A DNA stretch of 64,000 bases from Onchidella celtica. Lineage: Eukaryota > Mollusca > Gastropoda > Systellommatophora > Onchidiidae. Below are positions 1-15,000 of this stretch, piece by piece (within the stretch, counting starts at the first letter, position 1; the number at the start of each line of letters is the position of its first letter). The stretch spans positions 22,740,730-22,804,729 of the forward strand of contig OZ007572.1 in the NCBI GenBank assembly GCA_963931925.1. Direction: 5' to 3'. The notes under the pieces are model-generated. The model had not been told where the DNA came from, made no database searches, and saw only the letters and a list, made by a program, of their open reading frames with translations. Both the position numbers and the translations under genes were made by a program.

Positions 1-82
1 CCCATCTGGCACCATCTAGAAATAAACCATAGATATATGCACCATCTTTTGGAGCTTTTTCCATTCTGTCCATTGGCAGAAC
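1..82 (-). CDS. DNAH12: Dynein heavy chain exon w37 (cut by the window edge)
   Basis: Reads [20 protein letters not shown] then FLDGARW before the window ends. [13 protein letters not shown] is a conserved stretch about 100 residues from the C-terminus, so one or more exons and the 3' UTR are outside. Acceptor cgttgcag. Confidence 0.95.
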
Positions 83-3000
83 CTGCAACGGAACAGAGAG
101 AGGACTTGTCACTTCAATGATTGACAATATTCAGCATGAGAAATATTTGTATGTTATACAATATGATTCCATTCCATCGTAATCTGTACTGCTTATATCG
201 TCACCATTCCCTAACACTGTGGTAACTAGTTTAGACTACTTTTCAGGATAAACAAAAACCTGTTTTATTTTAGCACTTCTAGACTAGTGACAAGGACTTT
301 TGGAAAGTTTGCTATTCAATTATTGTTTGGCATAGAAGTCTAGAATCAAGATCTCTCAATGCAGCTTTGAATGTAGTTATATATATAGCAATTGATTTTC
401 CAAATTTTCCAAGTCTCAGGCAACGCTGACAATATGTGAGTGATCACACAGAATCAGCAATATGTTACAGCCACTCAAGTTGAGGCAATCGAGCAAAGTG
501 AGGGTTGGGAGAAAAATTTACCGCTCTGTCATTAGAAAGCGATAGCAGACACAATAACATAAAACTGGCAAAAATAAAAAATTTGATATTTTGTGACCCT
601 ATCACTATTATGTGCAACATTCTCAACATGATATTACAAATTCTGTACTGTTGCCTTACATATCGAGGGCTGGCGACCAGAATGTTTTATGTCCAGAATT
701 GTCAAATTGACAAAAATGTTTGAAATTTGTAAAGTTATTGAAAATTCAAATAACTGCAATAACTTCCCCATGGTCACATGAATAGTTTCAGCGGGTTATG
801 AAATGAAGCCACACAGCTTGTGTCTGGGATATCCACAGGTATTTAAGAGCAATGAATAAAATTGGACATAATACATTCTGGTTGATAACCCCTGCTATTT
901 ATCAAAGCATCTTCAGATTTGACCAGTTATTTACCTGTTGAGATATTTTTCTTTAATTCTTTAAAAAGTCTGTATAACAATGGTATGTTCATTTTTAGTT
1001 TTTAACTTTAAATATAATGTCTATGTATAACATTGTCTATGTGAATAAACATCCATGTGAAATGTTATTCTGATTCCAAACAGACACATAAAGAAGATAT
1101 TTCCAGTAGATTAGTAGAGTTCTGGTGTCCACCCAATATTTACCTCAAAATCAAAGGCAAGTTTATCGATGGGTATAGTGTACTTCCTGGCAAAATTTTG
1201 CATCACTCCCGTCAGGAAGGCTTGTGTAAAGAAAAATCCAGATACCCAAAAATCTTCAGGCTTTCCTTCCTGGTACCATTTCTGAAGTAAAAACAGTGCT
1301 GACAATCATTTTATCATAAGCCCACTTGACAGAAGAGACACACAGAAGACAAATTAGCAAACCATGTTACTGTATACTGTCTCATGTCAATTTTTAACTG
1401 AAAGCTAAGATGGTCATCCATTTTACTCTTTATGTAAGTCCCAGGGTGCACACAATGAATAAAGCCCGCTAACCTAGTCAGTGGCCAAATTCACATGAAC
1501 TGTTTTCATGCCTACTGAAACAAAACATGTGCACAGTTGTACTGTATACCTAGGAAAGGAACACTGACCCAGTTAAGGTGCCAGAGAAAAGCAAGATGAC
1601 AGACAGACTATAAAAGAACTACAGGACAGAAGGACAAGTTGCAGCTCATAATTTCATCTCTTCCCAAAATGTAAACCACTACTAATTTAAATACTTTACC
1701 CGCAATAAATTTTTCTTTGCATTGCCAGAGTAACCCACCATCACTTAAGTTCACAATTATATAGTTTGTTTAAGGATGACTTACTTCAAGAAATCTCAGT
1801 CGGTCCAGGAATTCATTAATGTAACCTCCAAGAGATTTGAGAGAAGGGTAGGAACGCTTGGCCCACATTGCAGGTTGTTTGCCCACCATTAGACTCCCGG
1901 CGAGGGCCTCCAGATCAGGGGACATAACAACCAGGCCTTTCAGTGCTTTCTGGACATTCACAAGGCTGCTGCGGATGATGACTAAGAGTCTAAAAGTAAA
2001 GGTAATAATAGTCAGGAAAAAGAATTAAATACTGGCATTGCATTACATACATGCAAAAAAATTCACAAGATTTCAAAATTACAGTAGCTAAAGATGGCAA
2101 GTAATTTTCTTAACTGGATCTTCTTGAATAAAAAGTTGTGAAATTCCAACAAAAACATAATTATTTTGCTCTAGACCTACCTTCAATGAAATAATTTCAT
2201 TAAGCATTATTACATTTTGTCCTTCACCAATGAACCTTTGACAAACTGCCGAAGGTGGAAAAAATACAATTCCAATGGTGGATATCAGAACTCATCTGTC
2301 TAATATGTGAGAGGATCTGACGAAATCGGGTTTTACATGAAATTTTTATACCGTTTTAAAACATCAAAATAAAATATTTCTAAGACAATTTCAAGGAAAA
2401 TATTTTAACTGAATGCAGAAAAATGGCTTATCTTCTATCCTTATAGAAGTGAATCTCAATTTTGGGAGAAAATTTTTCCCCGTGTAGGGCTTTTCTCAGG
2501 AATTTGGTCTTTCACCTTAAGTCCGATTTCACCGGATCCACTCACATATTGCTTCTCTTCAATAATGGCTGCAAGGGCTTACATCCTGTGTGCCAAATAA
2601 AGAGATACAAATGGAAAAAATTGCATGGTGATAGACACACTGTAATTATCACCAATTCATCATCCTCTCAAGAATAGCCATAACCTGTTAAATCTCTCCA
2701 TTTCCTGTACCAGCACTGTATTCATACTCTCCATGTAAGTGACAGGGTACTTCTCAATTGCTTTCTCAATATTGAAATCTTTGGGCAGCTGAAAAGAAAT
2801 GGAACAAAAATGAATACTTATACAGATAATTCAGCAAAGAATGAAACCAAATTAATTTGAATTGAGCTAGGTTTTACAATGTGTCAACTCAATAATGACA
2901 TAGATGCTTCACAAATGAAAAGTCTTATTGTTAAAACATGGCAGGTGTAAAGTAACCTACAACAAGAGGCTACATGTTGGAATGAAAATGAAATTCATTG

Positions 3001-6000
3001 AAATTAAAATGACTACAGGATGTTTAGACTTCGATCTTTAATACCGTTTCTAAACTGCTACTGTAATGGAAATAATTAAAATTATATTCCTACTCTGCCT
3101 GTGGCCTTAAATAGGCACTGAGGTTTGCTATGAAAAAAGGAAAGAGCAAGTACAGGAAAACAGTGCCCATGAGGAATTTTCTCTGGGATAATTTTTACAT
3201 TAAAAAAATTTGGTATTACATACAAAAATATGACGGTAAAAACAAAGTGCTCAGTGTGTACACAAGTGCCAAAAGTCTGGATCCAGAGTCATTTTTCTCT
3301 TACAAGAAAACTGAAATTTTTCTTTTCATTTCAAATCCCAGTTTGGCTTAGAAATTAGCAACAGAAGATCACACTGAACTCATTCTCATGTGCTATCAAG
3401 TCCAAGATCAACGATTTGAGCATTTACTACATGTATAATCAAAGATACTAGATGCAATAAGATGAGACACTCCTTTCTTCGTGCCTCTGAGCAAATCATG
3501 CACAGTTTGCACTCTGATCATGGGCGGGGCTCATAGCCCACTGCATTAAAAGAATGCTTGATGTAATGATAAATTAGTGATGCGGATTTGCTACAGTGCT
3601 GTTGCGACTTAAAAAAAAAAAAAAAGAAAAAAGTCAGTTTTCCCACAGCAATTAAAGCTACAATTACAAAAAAACGTGACTTCAATCAAGGCTACAGTGA
3701 CAGTTGAACAGTGAACAAAATTCAATATTTTGCCTATAGTGACTTTGTAAGACATGGCATTTTTCAAGATTTTTGTGCATTCCCCGCTAGGTGGTGGTGT
3801 GAAATTTCTGCACACCAAATGCACTAGCTGTCTCATCTTACTGTATCTAGCATCTTTGCTACAATAAAACTTTTAAATACAGTTTTGCCTATTGATCCTG
3901 ACTCTTGGGACACCCTGTATATTATATATCACGGATCTTGACCATTGCAAAGTAAAAAAAAGAGTAACTATGAGCTTACCTTTCCAAGTATATCTCCTGC
4001 TACTGCTGCCAGAGCAGCATCTGATCCTTTAGCTCCTCCTCTACCCCTGCCCTCAGTCAGTAAAACTGAGTTAAACATCATTTTGGTCTCTTGCAACTCC
4101 CTGGAGATGTCCACATTGTCATGCATGCCAAACACCTCAGGGTACTGGGCCATTGGAAGTTGCTAGGTGAAGGTAAATTAGATAAAGTTCATGATTAAAA
4201 AAAAAAAGATGCAGCTTGAAAAAGGTGAGAACAATACAGTTCAACATCTTGAAGGGAATATTCAATATTCTGTGACATTTTCTAATTGAGTGATTAAATT
4301 ATAATTTACCAAAAGTTAATGTACAAATTTATATGGGAAAGCTCATGCTTGATGGGCAAACGGCATCATATTCCACTAAAAAAAAAACCCTGTAGCCCTA
4401 TGTATAAAGTTCACTTCTGTTAGGTATTAAAAGACCTACACTCAACAACTCTCCAAAAGATCTGGTGGTGGAGTGAACTTAGAAGAGAAGATGGGTGGGA
4501 CAACTATTAATGTGCATAATGATATGAAGACCTGTGGTTTTCTCTTTTCTTATTTGTGTTTGAGTTTGAGTTTGTCTCCACATATAACACAATGATTTTA
4601 CAACAAAACCAAGCACTAGAAATAGAAGATTGTTATCATGTACAGGATAGAATACACCAATGGAAATTAACGATGTAAAACTTGCAGTGTATGTTATGCT
4701 ATGCCATGTCAGATGTGAATCTGAAGCTGGGTTTTCATGAGTGCAGAGAGGGAAATGGCAATGGAAACATCGAAAAATCCATCAAGCAGCAAAAAGAAAG
4801 AGTGTTTCCATGTGCACACAGACAGCGTTTCCATACACAAGAAAACATCCGTCAAACTTTGAAGGGTCTTTGTCGTTTCCGTTACTGTTTCCATATCTGT
4901 GCACATGCAAAGCCAGCTGAAATCAAGTTACCGGTAGCTCCAAGTTTTATGCACCTTTTTTTTACTTTAAATGCAGAACAAGCTGATGAGTTTCAAATTT
5001 CTTGATAAGTTATTAATTTTTTGTTTGAATAAATATCTGTTGTAATATGCAAGTATATGCCGAATACAGGCTGACCAATCTACATAACAAATTACCTTGA
5101 TAAATTTGAGGCAGTTTTCATAGTCAGTTCTCAAAGGCAAATGGTAGTGACCACTTGGGCTGAACTTGTAGTTTGGGTCATTGACTAAAGCCTCACAAAA
5201 GAAATCTCCTAATATGGTCATGAGACATCGTCTGTCCCAGTCGTCAGTCACCCGGCCACCATAGTTACACTCTCCAGTCATGTATGAAATGGCAGCGTAA
5301 GGAATTTCATCATATTCGTTGATAAACATCTGGATTCATAAGAAAAAAAGAAAAGAAAATTGCACGCTTGATCGGGATAGATAAAAATAAATATTTGGAG
5401 ACAAGATGTGAATAATTACTTTCAATTCTTTTATACAGAATGTGGCCAGGCTCCAAAGAGAAAGTTATCTTACCGTAGAGTTAGATGACTGTAGTAATTA
5501 CAACCACAAAAGATGATATTGTGAACATAATATGGAGTATAAATCATTACTTTCATTTCTTTTATAATGTATGTGGTCAGGCCTCCAAATGAAATCTTTA
5601 TCTTACTGTAGAATAGATGAGTAAACTGACCAAAACCAAAAAATAAAATAGTGTGAAAATATAATGGAAACATGAGGAAGTAAATACTAAAACATTGGCA
5701 AAGTTAATTTTTATGTATCATGTTACATACACCTGTAGTGCATGCAAACAGCAGGTTACAAATAAGCATATTCTAGCATAGTGCAATGAAGAGCAAAATT
5801 TCAAAAGCCAATCATCTGCATTAAAGATTTTGATGAAACAAAACTACTGACCTGCAGTTGTCTCACAGATATTCTAAGATCGGATTCATTAAACCCATAT
5901 GCAATGTTCCAACCATTTGGACCAAACTTCCTTCGTTCTTGCACCAAGGCATGGAAGAAACACAGGCCGAAGAGTAGCTTGGTGAAATGCTGCCAACAAG

Positions 6001-9000
6001 GAAAAAGCAGTGGCAGAAGCCACAGCTAAGTAGGCATTGTGTATTTGTCTATTCATACTCATAGATTGTTTCAGCAATTAAATCTTATTCTTTTTTACCC
6101 GAAGAAGGATTTAGGGCTCGAAAGCTTTTTGTTGTTGTTTTGTTTCATTTCAAATTCTTTTGGAATTTATCATATAGTTTCCTTATTGTTTGTCTCTATG
6201 TGAGGCTTTGCAACATATAACTTTATATCTTTATTTTTGCCACATTTAACTTTCAACAAGGAACTAGGACTGTTATCTCCTCAGTTTAACCCTCTGGCTC
6301 CCAGTGTTCCATGTTTGATACAGGCCATTTGATGTCCTATCTTCTAAGTGTGCAACATTTTAGTTAAATGGATATGCGCTATATAAATGCTATACATTAT
6401 TATTATTATTATTATTAATAACTAATATTTAATGATACATATTTTTTCACTTATTTAATGATTTGTTTTGCATTCTTTGACTATGTTAAATCCACTTTTT
6501 ATGTCTCTGAATGTTCGGTTGAGGCAATGTGTGTCTGGGCGCTTGACAGTTAAAAATACATCTATATGATTTGAAGTAAACATTTTGTTTGAGGCATAAG
6601 AGTAATAACTTTGTATCTAATTTCATTCCTTTTCTGTTGAAAATTCAAACCATTCATTAATTAAATGTGATTGATATCACAGCTGCACTATCAACGGACT
6701 TGCATCATGCAGATGAAATAATATACATGGGGAAGCCAACAGAGACAGAGAAAGATACAGAAGATTGTTTTTGAACTCCATAATTCGCCTTAACAAGACG
6801 CTTTGGTTTGATGTGTGCTATATTTCACAAAGGTTCCTTACCATGTCACTTCATGTTTGCCTGTTATTGAGTTTATTGGGTTGTGATATATGTTTATATA
6901 ATGATGCGTAAGATGTGTGTACCGTGATGGTGTTCTTAAACACTCTGTGCAAGAGAATTTCCCTCATGGGATAATAAAGTGATTCTTATCTTATCTCATC
7001 TTATAAAAAAATATTTCCCAAAAAGAAAAGAAAAACCGCTTTCAAATTCGTCCAAAATATATCACATATACAATAAAAAAAAAAAAGCTTCCTAGAAACC
7101 TTCAATGTGTCATCAAAATATTCATGCTTATGCTAAGGTACCATTCCATACCACAAGATAAAGAAAACTTGCATAGTTACCACATCTTTCTCTGGTTTAA
7201 GATGATGTTGACAGCCTGAGTAGAAGCTTTCATCACTAATGGGGTCATTTAGATAACTCTGTAACAAGTTTTGTCTCAGTCCTGTGGGCGGTTCATTGGT
7301 CATTTTCACACCATTTTGAAGAACCGATACTGGGAACTAAGTAATGGAATTAATTAGTTACACATTCACAGTTTAGTGTAGTTGCTACCTACCACAAGTC
7401 TGCAACATACAATGTCGCTTCACTGACTGAATGGAGATTTTCACAATGATTGCCGCCAGATTTTAACAAGCAGCAAGAACATACATAGACAAGTATATTA
7501 CACTGATTGAATTATAGATCCGCCATCAAAATGAATAAATATGTGCATTTTCAGCTTACTGGTTTTCAAATCCATGACCGACACTGGAAAATTATGCACC
7601 GAAAAGCTGCCTCTGCCCTTTCATTATTCAGGTGAGCTGTCCAACACAAACATCCTTACACTGTGTTCCAACTTAAATAAAAAGAAGTAAATCATAAAAG
7701 AGCTAAACTAGAAACCTTGAAGATCAAACATTTTCATTTAATGCAATGTAATGGAAACCCCTTAAAAATTTAATGACTGATTTTGCAAAAGAACATATAT
7801 TCAATTTACAACAGCCAATTATTTTAAATAGTAATGTGTCCTTGAATAGATCCAGCAACTGTATGACCCACCTTTGGTGATGGGTAGCTGGTAAGCCATA
7901 GACGGAAATCTGATGCTACATTGTCAGGGGCGAGTTCTTCACAAATTTTTTCCAGTGCATTCATCCATGACACAGCTAAATGACAATTTTGTAGCAGCAC
8001 CCATGTTCCTTCCTCGGCAGCTTGCTTGATCATTCTCGCAGCAATTGGACCCTAAAAAACAACTCACGTGATTTCTATCATTGCTTTAAAGAACTCTATA
8101 TTTTCTTCATGCATGGAAACAATAGCTTTCAAACTTATTCCACACCATGGATATATTCCTGCTCACTGCACTGTTTCAAATCAATATATTGGGTATCTGA
8201 GGTTATCTTCTGTTAGTCATTTTGTCTGATCCTCAGAAAGTCACTGAAACTTCGCAGAGAATTTAAATTTTGTGTGCCTTAATTTGTTCAAAGTAGTCTT
8301 TTCACATAGGGAACTCTGTTAAAATACAGATAAAGAAGGAATATGAGGAGTCTATATATGTCTGCTGCATTCAAAAGTTTTAAGAAAAATTTGTTGTTGG
8401 TAACTAAAGTAATTTCAATATGAACAGACAGATCTCACCTGGCCTTGCCCGAGTGATATGGAATTGAACTTTCTGCCTCCAAATCCTCTGTCATCTGCAT
8501 ATTTTAGCAGTGCCATGGTGGGATCTGCTCCAGGTGACAGGATGAAGATAAGAGGAGAGCAAGCATTGGAGTCTCCAAAACTCTTGGCAAGATCAAAGGG
8601 CGGTGGCTGGACAAATGTTTTTCCTAGTTTGTCTACAACAAAATTGCTGACCGCCTGGGTGATCTTTGAATGAAAGAAGAAAAAGAATAAAACTCTAAAT
8701 GAGCACATACATGAAATATTTGTGAGTGGATCTGGCAAAATCGGGCTGAAGGTGAAATTTTCATACCTCTTTAAAAAATCAAAATAAAATATGTCACAAA
8801 TCCCAGACTGGGAGATGTAATAAGTTATGACAGGACAACAATCACGAACGAACAAGTTTAACACTTAACAGAACAACCCATCAGACTCACACATTTATTA
8901 AACATAATTATACAGATAATAGCGCAATTACATACATTATATTATTGAATTTAACTGCCGTACAACGGCCTTATTCCCACATGCACTCTTCCTCGGATCC

Positions 9001-12000
9001 ACAACCCGGTAGTTACTTCTTAAAGACACTTCGGCCTCAGCCTCTCCCCTCAGGGTCTTAATAGCACATTAATAATTCACTGGCACCGCAGTCTCTCAAT
9101 ATCACCTTCCTATTGCCATAACACCTTAGCATTCCACTAGCACCTCAGCAGGGCAATAGCAGATTATCATTTCAATAGCCCATCAACATGGCCATAGTAC
9201 ATTATCATTTCAATAGCCCATCAACGTGGCAATAGTACATTATCATTTCAATAGCCCATCAACATGGCAATAGTACATTATCATTTCAATTAGCACATTC
9301 ACGCTCATATCTACGTCCCTGTCCGTGGCCAGACCGCCACGACTTTATGTGCCTCTACTGTCCTGCACTGACAGCCTCACTCTTGGCCTATGTGTGGCCT
9401 CCGGCCCTATGCTGGCCTATCCCCTGTGCTCACCGAGGTGGCTCTTCGGCCCGTCCCCGACACCTACAAGAATAACATTACATTGGTATAATACCATACC
9501 ATTTCTATTCACTCCACCTCTCCTTACAACCCATGAAGCGTACACACAATAGTTCACATTTCACTCACCAAACATCTTACGGTAACACACCTCCATCGTA
9601 GTACACCCTACTCACTCGTGCTACAAATCCATGAGCTCAACTTTCATCTATCGCTCATGGCGCACATTGCTATATCCAATATCAAGGACTTCCACATTCC
9701 TCACATATACTTATTTACCTCATGGTAATAGACGAATATAATACATCAATCATAATTATCAATCATCGTTTCACCTACCAGTCATCACTGGAAAAAACTC
9801 TCTCACTAGTCTTCCGACTGCTCCCCTTATGTTCGCCCACTGGGCTTTCTCTTGCGTCCGCTCTTTAGGACGTTCTAACTTGCAGTGATAGTAATACAGC
9901 GCTCTCGCCTCCTTCAGACCCCCACCACTCATAACATGCACGCTTTCCCCCACTTGTCTACGTGAGTTAATTTTACTCTCCTCCTTTAACCCCGTAATTA
10001 TTAACTATCGCTCACTCCACTCGTGACAAAATATTTCTAAGACAATTTCAAGCAAAATATTTTAATTGAATGCTGAAAAATGGCTAATCTTTCATTTTAT
10101 AGGCAAATCTCAATATTTATAGAAAATTGTTCCCCTTTAGGAGAGCTTTTGTATGATAAACACTTACACTCAGTTGAACACAGCTTATCAGTGGCTGGCT
10201 TTAATGCAATTATTTTTAAGAGCTACATGAGCTGAGTAATGCATGGTCGTTCTAAAATTTAAAATTTCTGACTAACTGATCCAGTGTTGGGGTATTTAGA
10301 TCTGAAAAAGAACTTGACATGGGTACAGTCCTACCTTATCTGGGCGAATACATCGCTGGGCCATCATTTTTTGAAAAATTCCCAGCTTGGTCTCCCAGGG
10401 TTCAGGTATTGGACATTTGTGAGGTTCTTTAGAATTGTAATATTCTTCCCAAACTTTAACGTTTTCTGTGAAATTTTCCCTTATGACAAATATAGAAAAA
10501 TATATTTTCACATAATACAAATAAAATGTTAGTTTTACATGTATATGTAATGCTGATGTTTATTATGATAGTCTAGACATCTTAGACCGTTTAGGTCAGG
10601 TCTGGGCAACCTTTCAAACAAAATAGGCCAGACCAGGGAGTGAGGTTGCAGAGAGCTGGATACTTTCACCTCCATATTAAACCCCTTCTATAAATGATAT
10701 TTATTTGAGGTGCAAAAGCCTAAGGCAAATATCCTCCAAAAGCAAAAACCTCTACACATTATTAAGTTAGATGTTGAACAAAAAATTTCTTGTTTGATTT
10801 GGAATGAGTGGTGCCTATGCTTATTATTTTAATTTTTTTGTACAGCTCAGTAATTGGTGTGTAAAGTAATTTTTAATCAACTTCGGGGCCCAGCCAGAAT
10901 TGCTAAGTGGGTGGGGTCCCAGGCCAAATATGATGTTTTTTTCAATGCACTTCAAAACCTGAATCAAATATTTTAAACACTCTAAATTCGAATTAAAAAA
11001 AAAAATAAAACAAAGGATTAAGCTTACATTTAAAAATTAAAATAAGATGTATTTTCTAACAAAAAGATGCTGGAATTTCGACATTGTCAGAACAGGTTCC
11101 GTCCTTGTATATTTGAATGGGGAATGAGTTTATTCCCAAGTTTAAGAAATGATTCTCACTGCCTTAAGTGATCTTTTGTTCTTCTGATCTTTCTTCTTAC
11201 TCTCTTCATGTCATCAAGACAGATTCATAAATATTCCTCACATATTCATGTGTATTCGTATGTTACACTGACCTTACATTCTGACCATAATACAAATCAA
11301 ACAACCTGAAGAAGGAACCACTTATAATTTGTATCTGCAGACAAAACAAAACAGACAGAATTCAGTGCATTTACTTGAATCCTTTAAATTCAGGCATGTC
11401 ACTCAATCTGCAAATCTCATCCCATGATGCGTCAGAAAGCCACGATGATGCAGGATTTGCTAGTTTGTTTTCTAGTCCAACTCCACCCGTCAGGAAGAAT
11501 AGGAAATCATCATGGCTGAGAGATTTCTTAGATCTGTAACAGAATAGCGTGACAGAAAAGACCATTTCCTTGAAAGAACTTAATTGGGACTAAAGAACTA
11601 TCAACTTTCAAAACCCCACCTTCTCAGCTTACAGACACTATTTCCAATGCAACTCCATCAGTAATACTACAACATCTAAACTGCATGTCTAATATTTATT
11701 TCCCTTTAACATACTCTAAGTACACTTCAACTTAAGGTAGAGAAATTTAATAGTATTCTTATATGATACCAAAAGAATTTTTACGCCCTGCTTTTTATCC
11801 AGTTTACCAACACATAAAAATTAAAAGCCAAGTATGACCAAATCCTTAACTGTAGTATTTCAGAATATAAATAATATTTTTTATCACCACTAACATGTCA
11901 GAGTCTCTCTTATGCACTTTAAAACAAAACTGGAGAGTGGTCATCATTTCAAAGATAGGCATGATCTGGGTGTTCAACTTCCCTTAGTATGAGCTATTTA

Positions 12001-15000
12001 TTACTTTTTTTTAATACATATTATTATTCTGTGATAGGTTCCACAATTACTGTTGCAAGTTTCAAATGTGAATGTTCAAAATATTTTTAAAAAATGTCTA
12101 ATCCAACATCAAATCTTGCCAGAGGAATTTATATTTCAAAACATTTAGTGCATTCCAATAATGATGTATCAAGCACGTGGTCCTGACTTTCATAGGGAGA
12201 TTAATAAGAAATATCAGTGTCTAATTTAGTCTATCTATAGATCCTTTAATTTCTTCCAGAGTTGTGGGGGCACTGCACTAGTGAGCATTGCCCCAGTTGT
12301 CTCCACCTCTGGCGGTCATGGCCAAGGGCCTGGTTCATGGCAAAGTTTTCCCCTGTGCTTTCAGCAAACATAGCCATCCATTTCTTTCTTTGTCTGCCCC
12401 CTCTCTTCATTACCTGAACTATATTAACTCAGTATTAACATATTTCTATCCAAAAACATCATTCAAGTAGTCTTGCTAAAAGACAAGAAACATAGGATTC
12501 ATAGAACTGAATAATCCAATTCATCCCCAAACCAAAAAAAGTTTTTACGATGACCTGGGATGTAATCTACTGCAGAAATCTCAGACTCTTGACATTACCT
12601 CAGGATATTGGAGCACAGAATGAAAGAGAATACGAGTTTGTCCTTCTCAAAAAGGGACCTACATACATTGGCATACAGGCTGTAAGTGAAATGATCAGCC
12701 AGGAAACGGATCCTCTTCTCAAGGCTTTTGGACTTGTTACTGGATAATTATGAAAAGTAGAAAAAACAGTTATTTATTGCATTTGAAATAATTCAGAATC
12801 TGTGTTGAAAACAGTACCATGATAGTATCGTCGAGTATTAGCCATTTTGTATGTGCATTTTTGCCCTCTTGAGGAAAGGAGGATTGAAGTTTGGTTGGCA
12901 AAAGGGCTAAAGCGCATAAAACATTACCTCCCAAACACATATCTCAAAAAGTTTTCATCTGATTGGAATGACATTTGAACATAATGAAATTAAGAGTGAA
13001 AAAACTGGTTTTATGACAAAACCTCAAAATCAGCAAAAATGTCATAGTCAACAATATGGCAAATACCCCTCTATGTTAATGTATGGTCTCAAAGACCATT
13101 ATGATTTAAACCGCAAACAGCAAGTTCACTGTCTGTGCCTTCTTGTGTATCTTTGGTACGTGGGATCTGAGACACTAGCTAGACGTAATTATATGAAGTA
13201 TTAGGAATGCATGACATGTTGAATTACAATGAAAAATGAATAGCACTGTGCAGCAATTTTATGGCATATATACAGATAAAAACAAATTCTCACCTCAGAA
13301 TTTAATTTTTAGTTCTATATGCAAAAAGGAAAGTAATATTATTTTTAAGGGTAAAGTTTTAAATATCAAATATATCTTACCTCTTCCTCTAATATTGGAG
13401 TAATATGATTTAATTAACTGCTACCCAAACATGCCTTTGTGTGGAAAGACTCTGTTTCCTCCCAGTCACTGTTTAATTCTGTTTCTGCATCAATGCATTT
13501 TGAGAAAACTGCTTAGCTATAAACTTTACAAGGTGTTAAAACAACGTTTTAATACTTGAAAATCTACCTTCACAATCTTCACAGGAATGAAATAATATGC
13601 TTCGTTGTGCCATTTTATAGTCTTCTCTCAATTTCTATAAAAAGTGAAGATAGAATAAAGCAGTACTTGGGTGATGCCTTACGTAAATTGTAATATGAGG
13701 TATTGGAAGTCAAAATGCCCTAAATGTGCAATTCATACTTTTAAGAAAAATGAAGAATAATTCTTTTTTCTGTGGTCACTTAAAGTCAGTAAGGCTAATG
13801 TGATTTTCATCTCCCATTTTAACATCTAGCCATCTTCTATTATCAATATCTTGAAGCGGCAGGCAATAGTAATTGATAAATTGCTTTCTGAAAGGTCCCA
13901 GATAGCTAAATACAGTGCAATCCTAATATCTCGACATCAGTGGGACCGTCTGACTTGTGTCGAGTGAAGAGAAAGTCGAAATAGCAGATTAGTGGTGGAA
14001 GAGAAAAAAAAAGGGGGGGGAGGGTGTCAAACATCACCATAATTGGAAGTGTCCAATAAGTAACACAATTATGTCCCCTTTTCTTTAAATTAACGGCATA
14101 TTGTCACCTGTTCCTCCAATGTCACTGTTGTGCGGGAGCAGTTGCGAGGAAAAGATTTGCCGATGTTGGAGAAATGCCGTAGCAATCATATGCGCAGTGC
14201 TTTACTTTTTTCTTTTTAATCTCGACCTGACTGTTTCTTTAGAAGAAGTGATGATACCGATATACAAACAGTACGGCAGTTAACCAAGAGATCTAGGTCA
14301 AGGCCTGGTATCAACGGCGCACGAATGTTTTGTGGGGAAAAAAAATTACTCAGTCTGTAGTACTCTGTAGGCCTACTTTTACTGCCGTGCGCGTATGCAT
14401 GGCACTCCACGCTCGCATTACTGAAGCCGAGGGTCATCCTCTGTGTCCACATATCCCTCTCCTACCCCTCCCCGCCAACACTGTAAAACGAAATAAAAAG
14501 ACCTTATTATATGCGGGGAGTTGCGTGGGCATATTTGGTAGCACAGTAGTAGATCTAGTGCACTTATTTTGCCGCAGTCGGAGAGAAATGTGTCGATATA
14601 AGAGGAAAGAATGGAATAACATGTCGAGTTACGGGGAAATATTTAGTAGCATTAAAGAAGGAACAGGCTGGGACTTAAAAATTGTGTCGAGTTACCCAGA
14701 ATGTCGAGAAAAGCCATGTCGAGATAAGTGGATTGGACTGTAGGTCAAATCACTACTTAGTGTTTTTGATTTCCAACTTTTCATATACTTAAATAATTTG
14801 GAAATATATTACCTGTCTTGAATTGACATGATAAAGAGATTGACAAACCATGTCAATGAATACTGGTACATGGGGTCAATATTGGGCAGTTCGGTTATGG
14901 AGAAGAACAGGACAGAGGAATGACTGGCAATAGGCCGGTAGCCCATGCGAGATGCCTCTATTTTCTTCTCTGTCTCTTCACCAATCTGAAAGTTTTTTAC

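Noticed and set aside
7181..7330. Exon w30 starting at the tcccag acceptor
   Set aside because: Loses the invariant FPV and breaks phase with exon w29; the attacttag acceptor restores both.
9155..9292. CRISPR-like array (38-bp repeats)
   Set aside because: Contiguous tandem repeat without unique spacers, inside an LTR of a eukaryotic intron.
10335..10470. Exon w27 starting at the tttcacag acceptor near 10469
   Set aside because: It would leave the wrong phase after exon w26 and bring a stop into frame; the cataag acceptor nine bases upstream keeps the frame.
13561..13640. Possible small exon on the minus strand (acceptor-like and GTAGAT donor-like signals around TGGCACAACGAAGC)
   Set aside because: Exons w24 and w25 already join directly with matching phase (split Ser) and conserved sequence; no dynein similarity in any frame.
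14330..14743. 137-codon plus-strand frame
   Set aside because: Lies entirely inside a pogo-like inverted-repeat element and shows no transposase motif.
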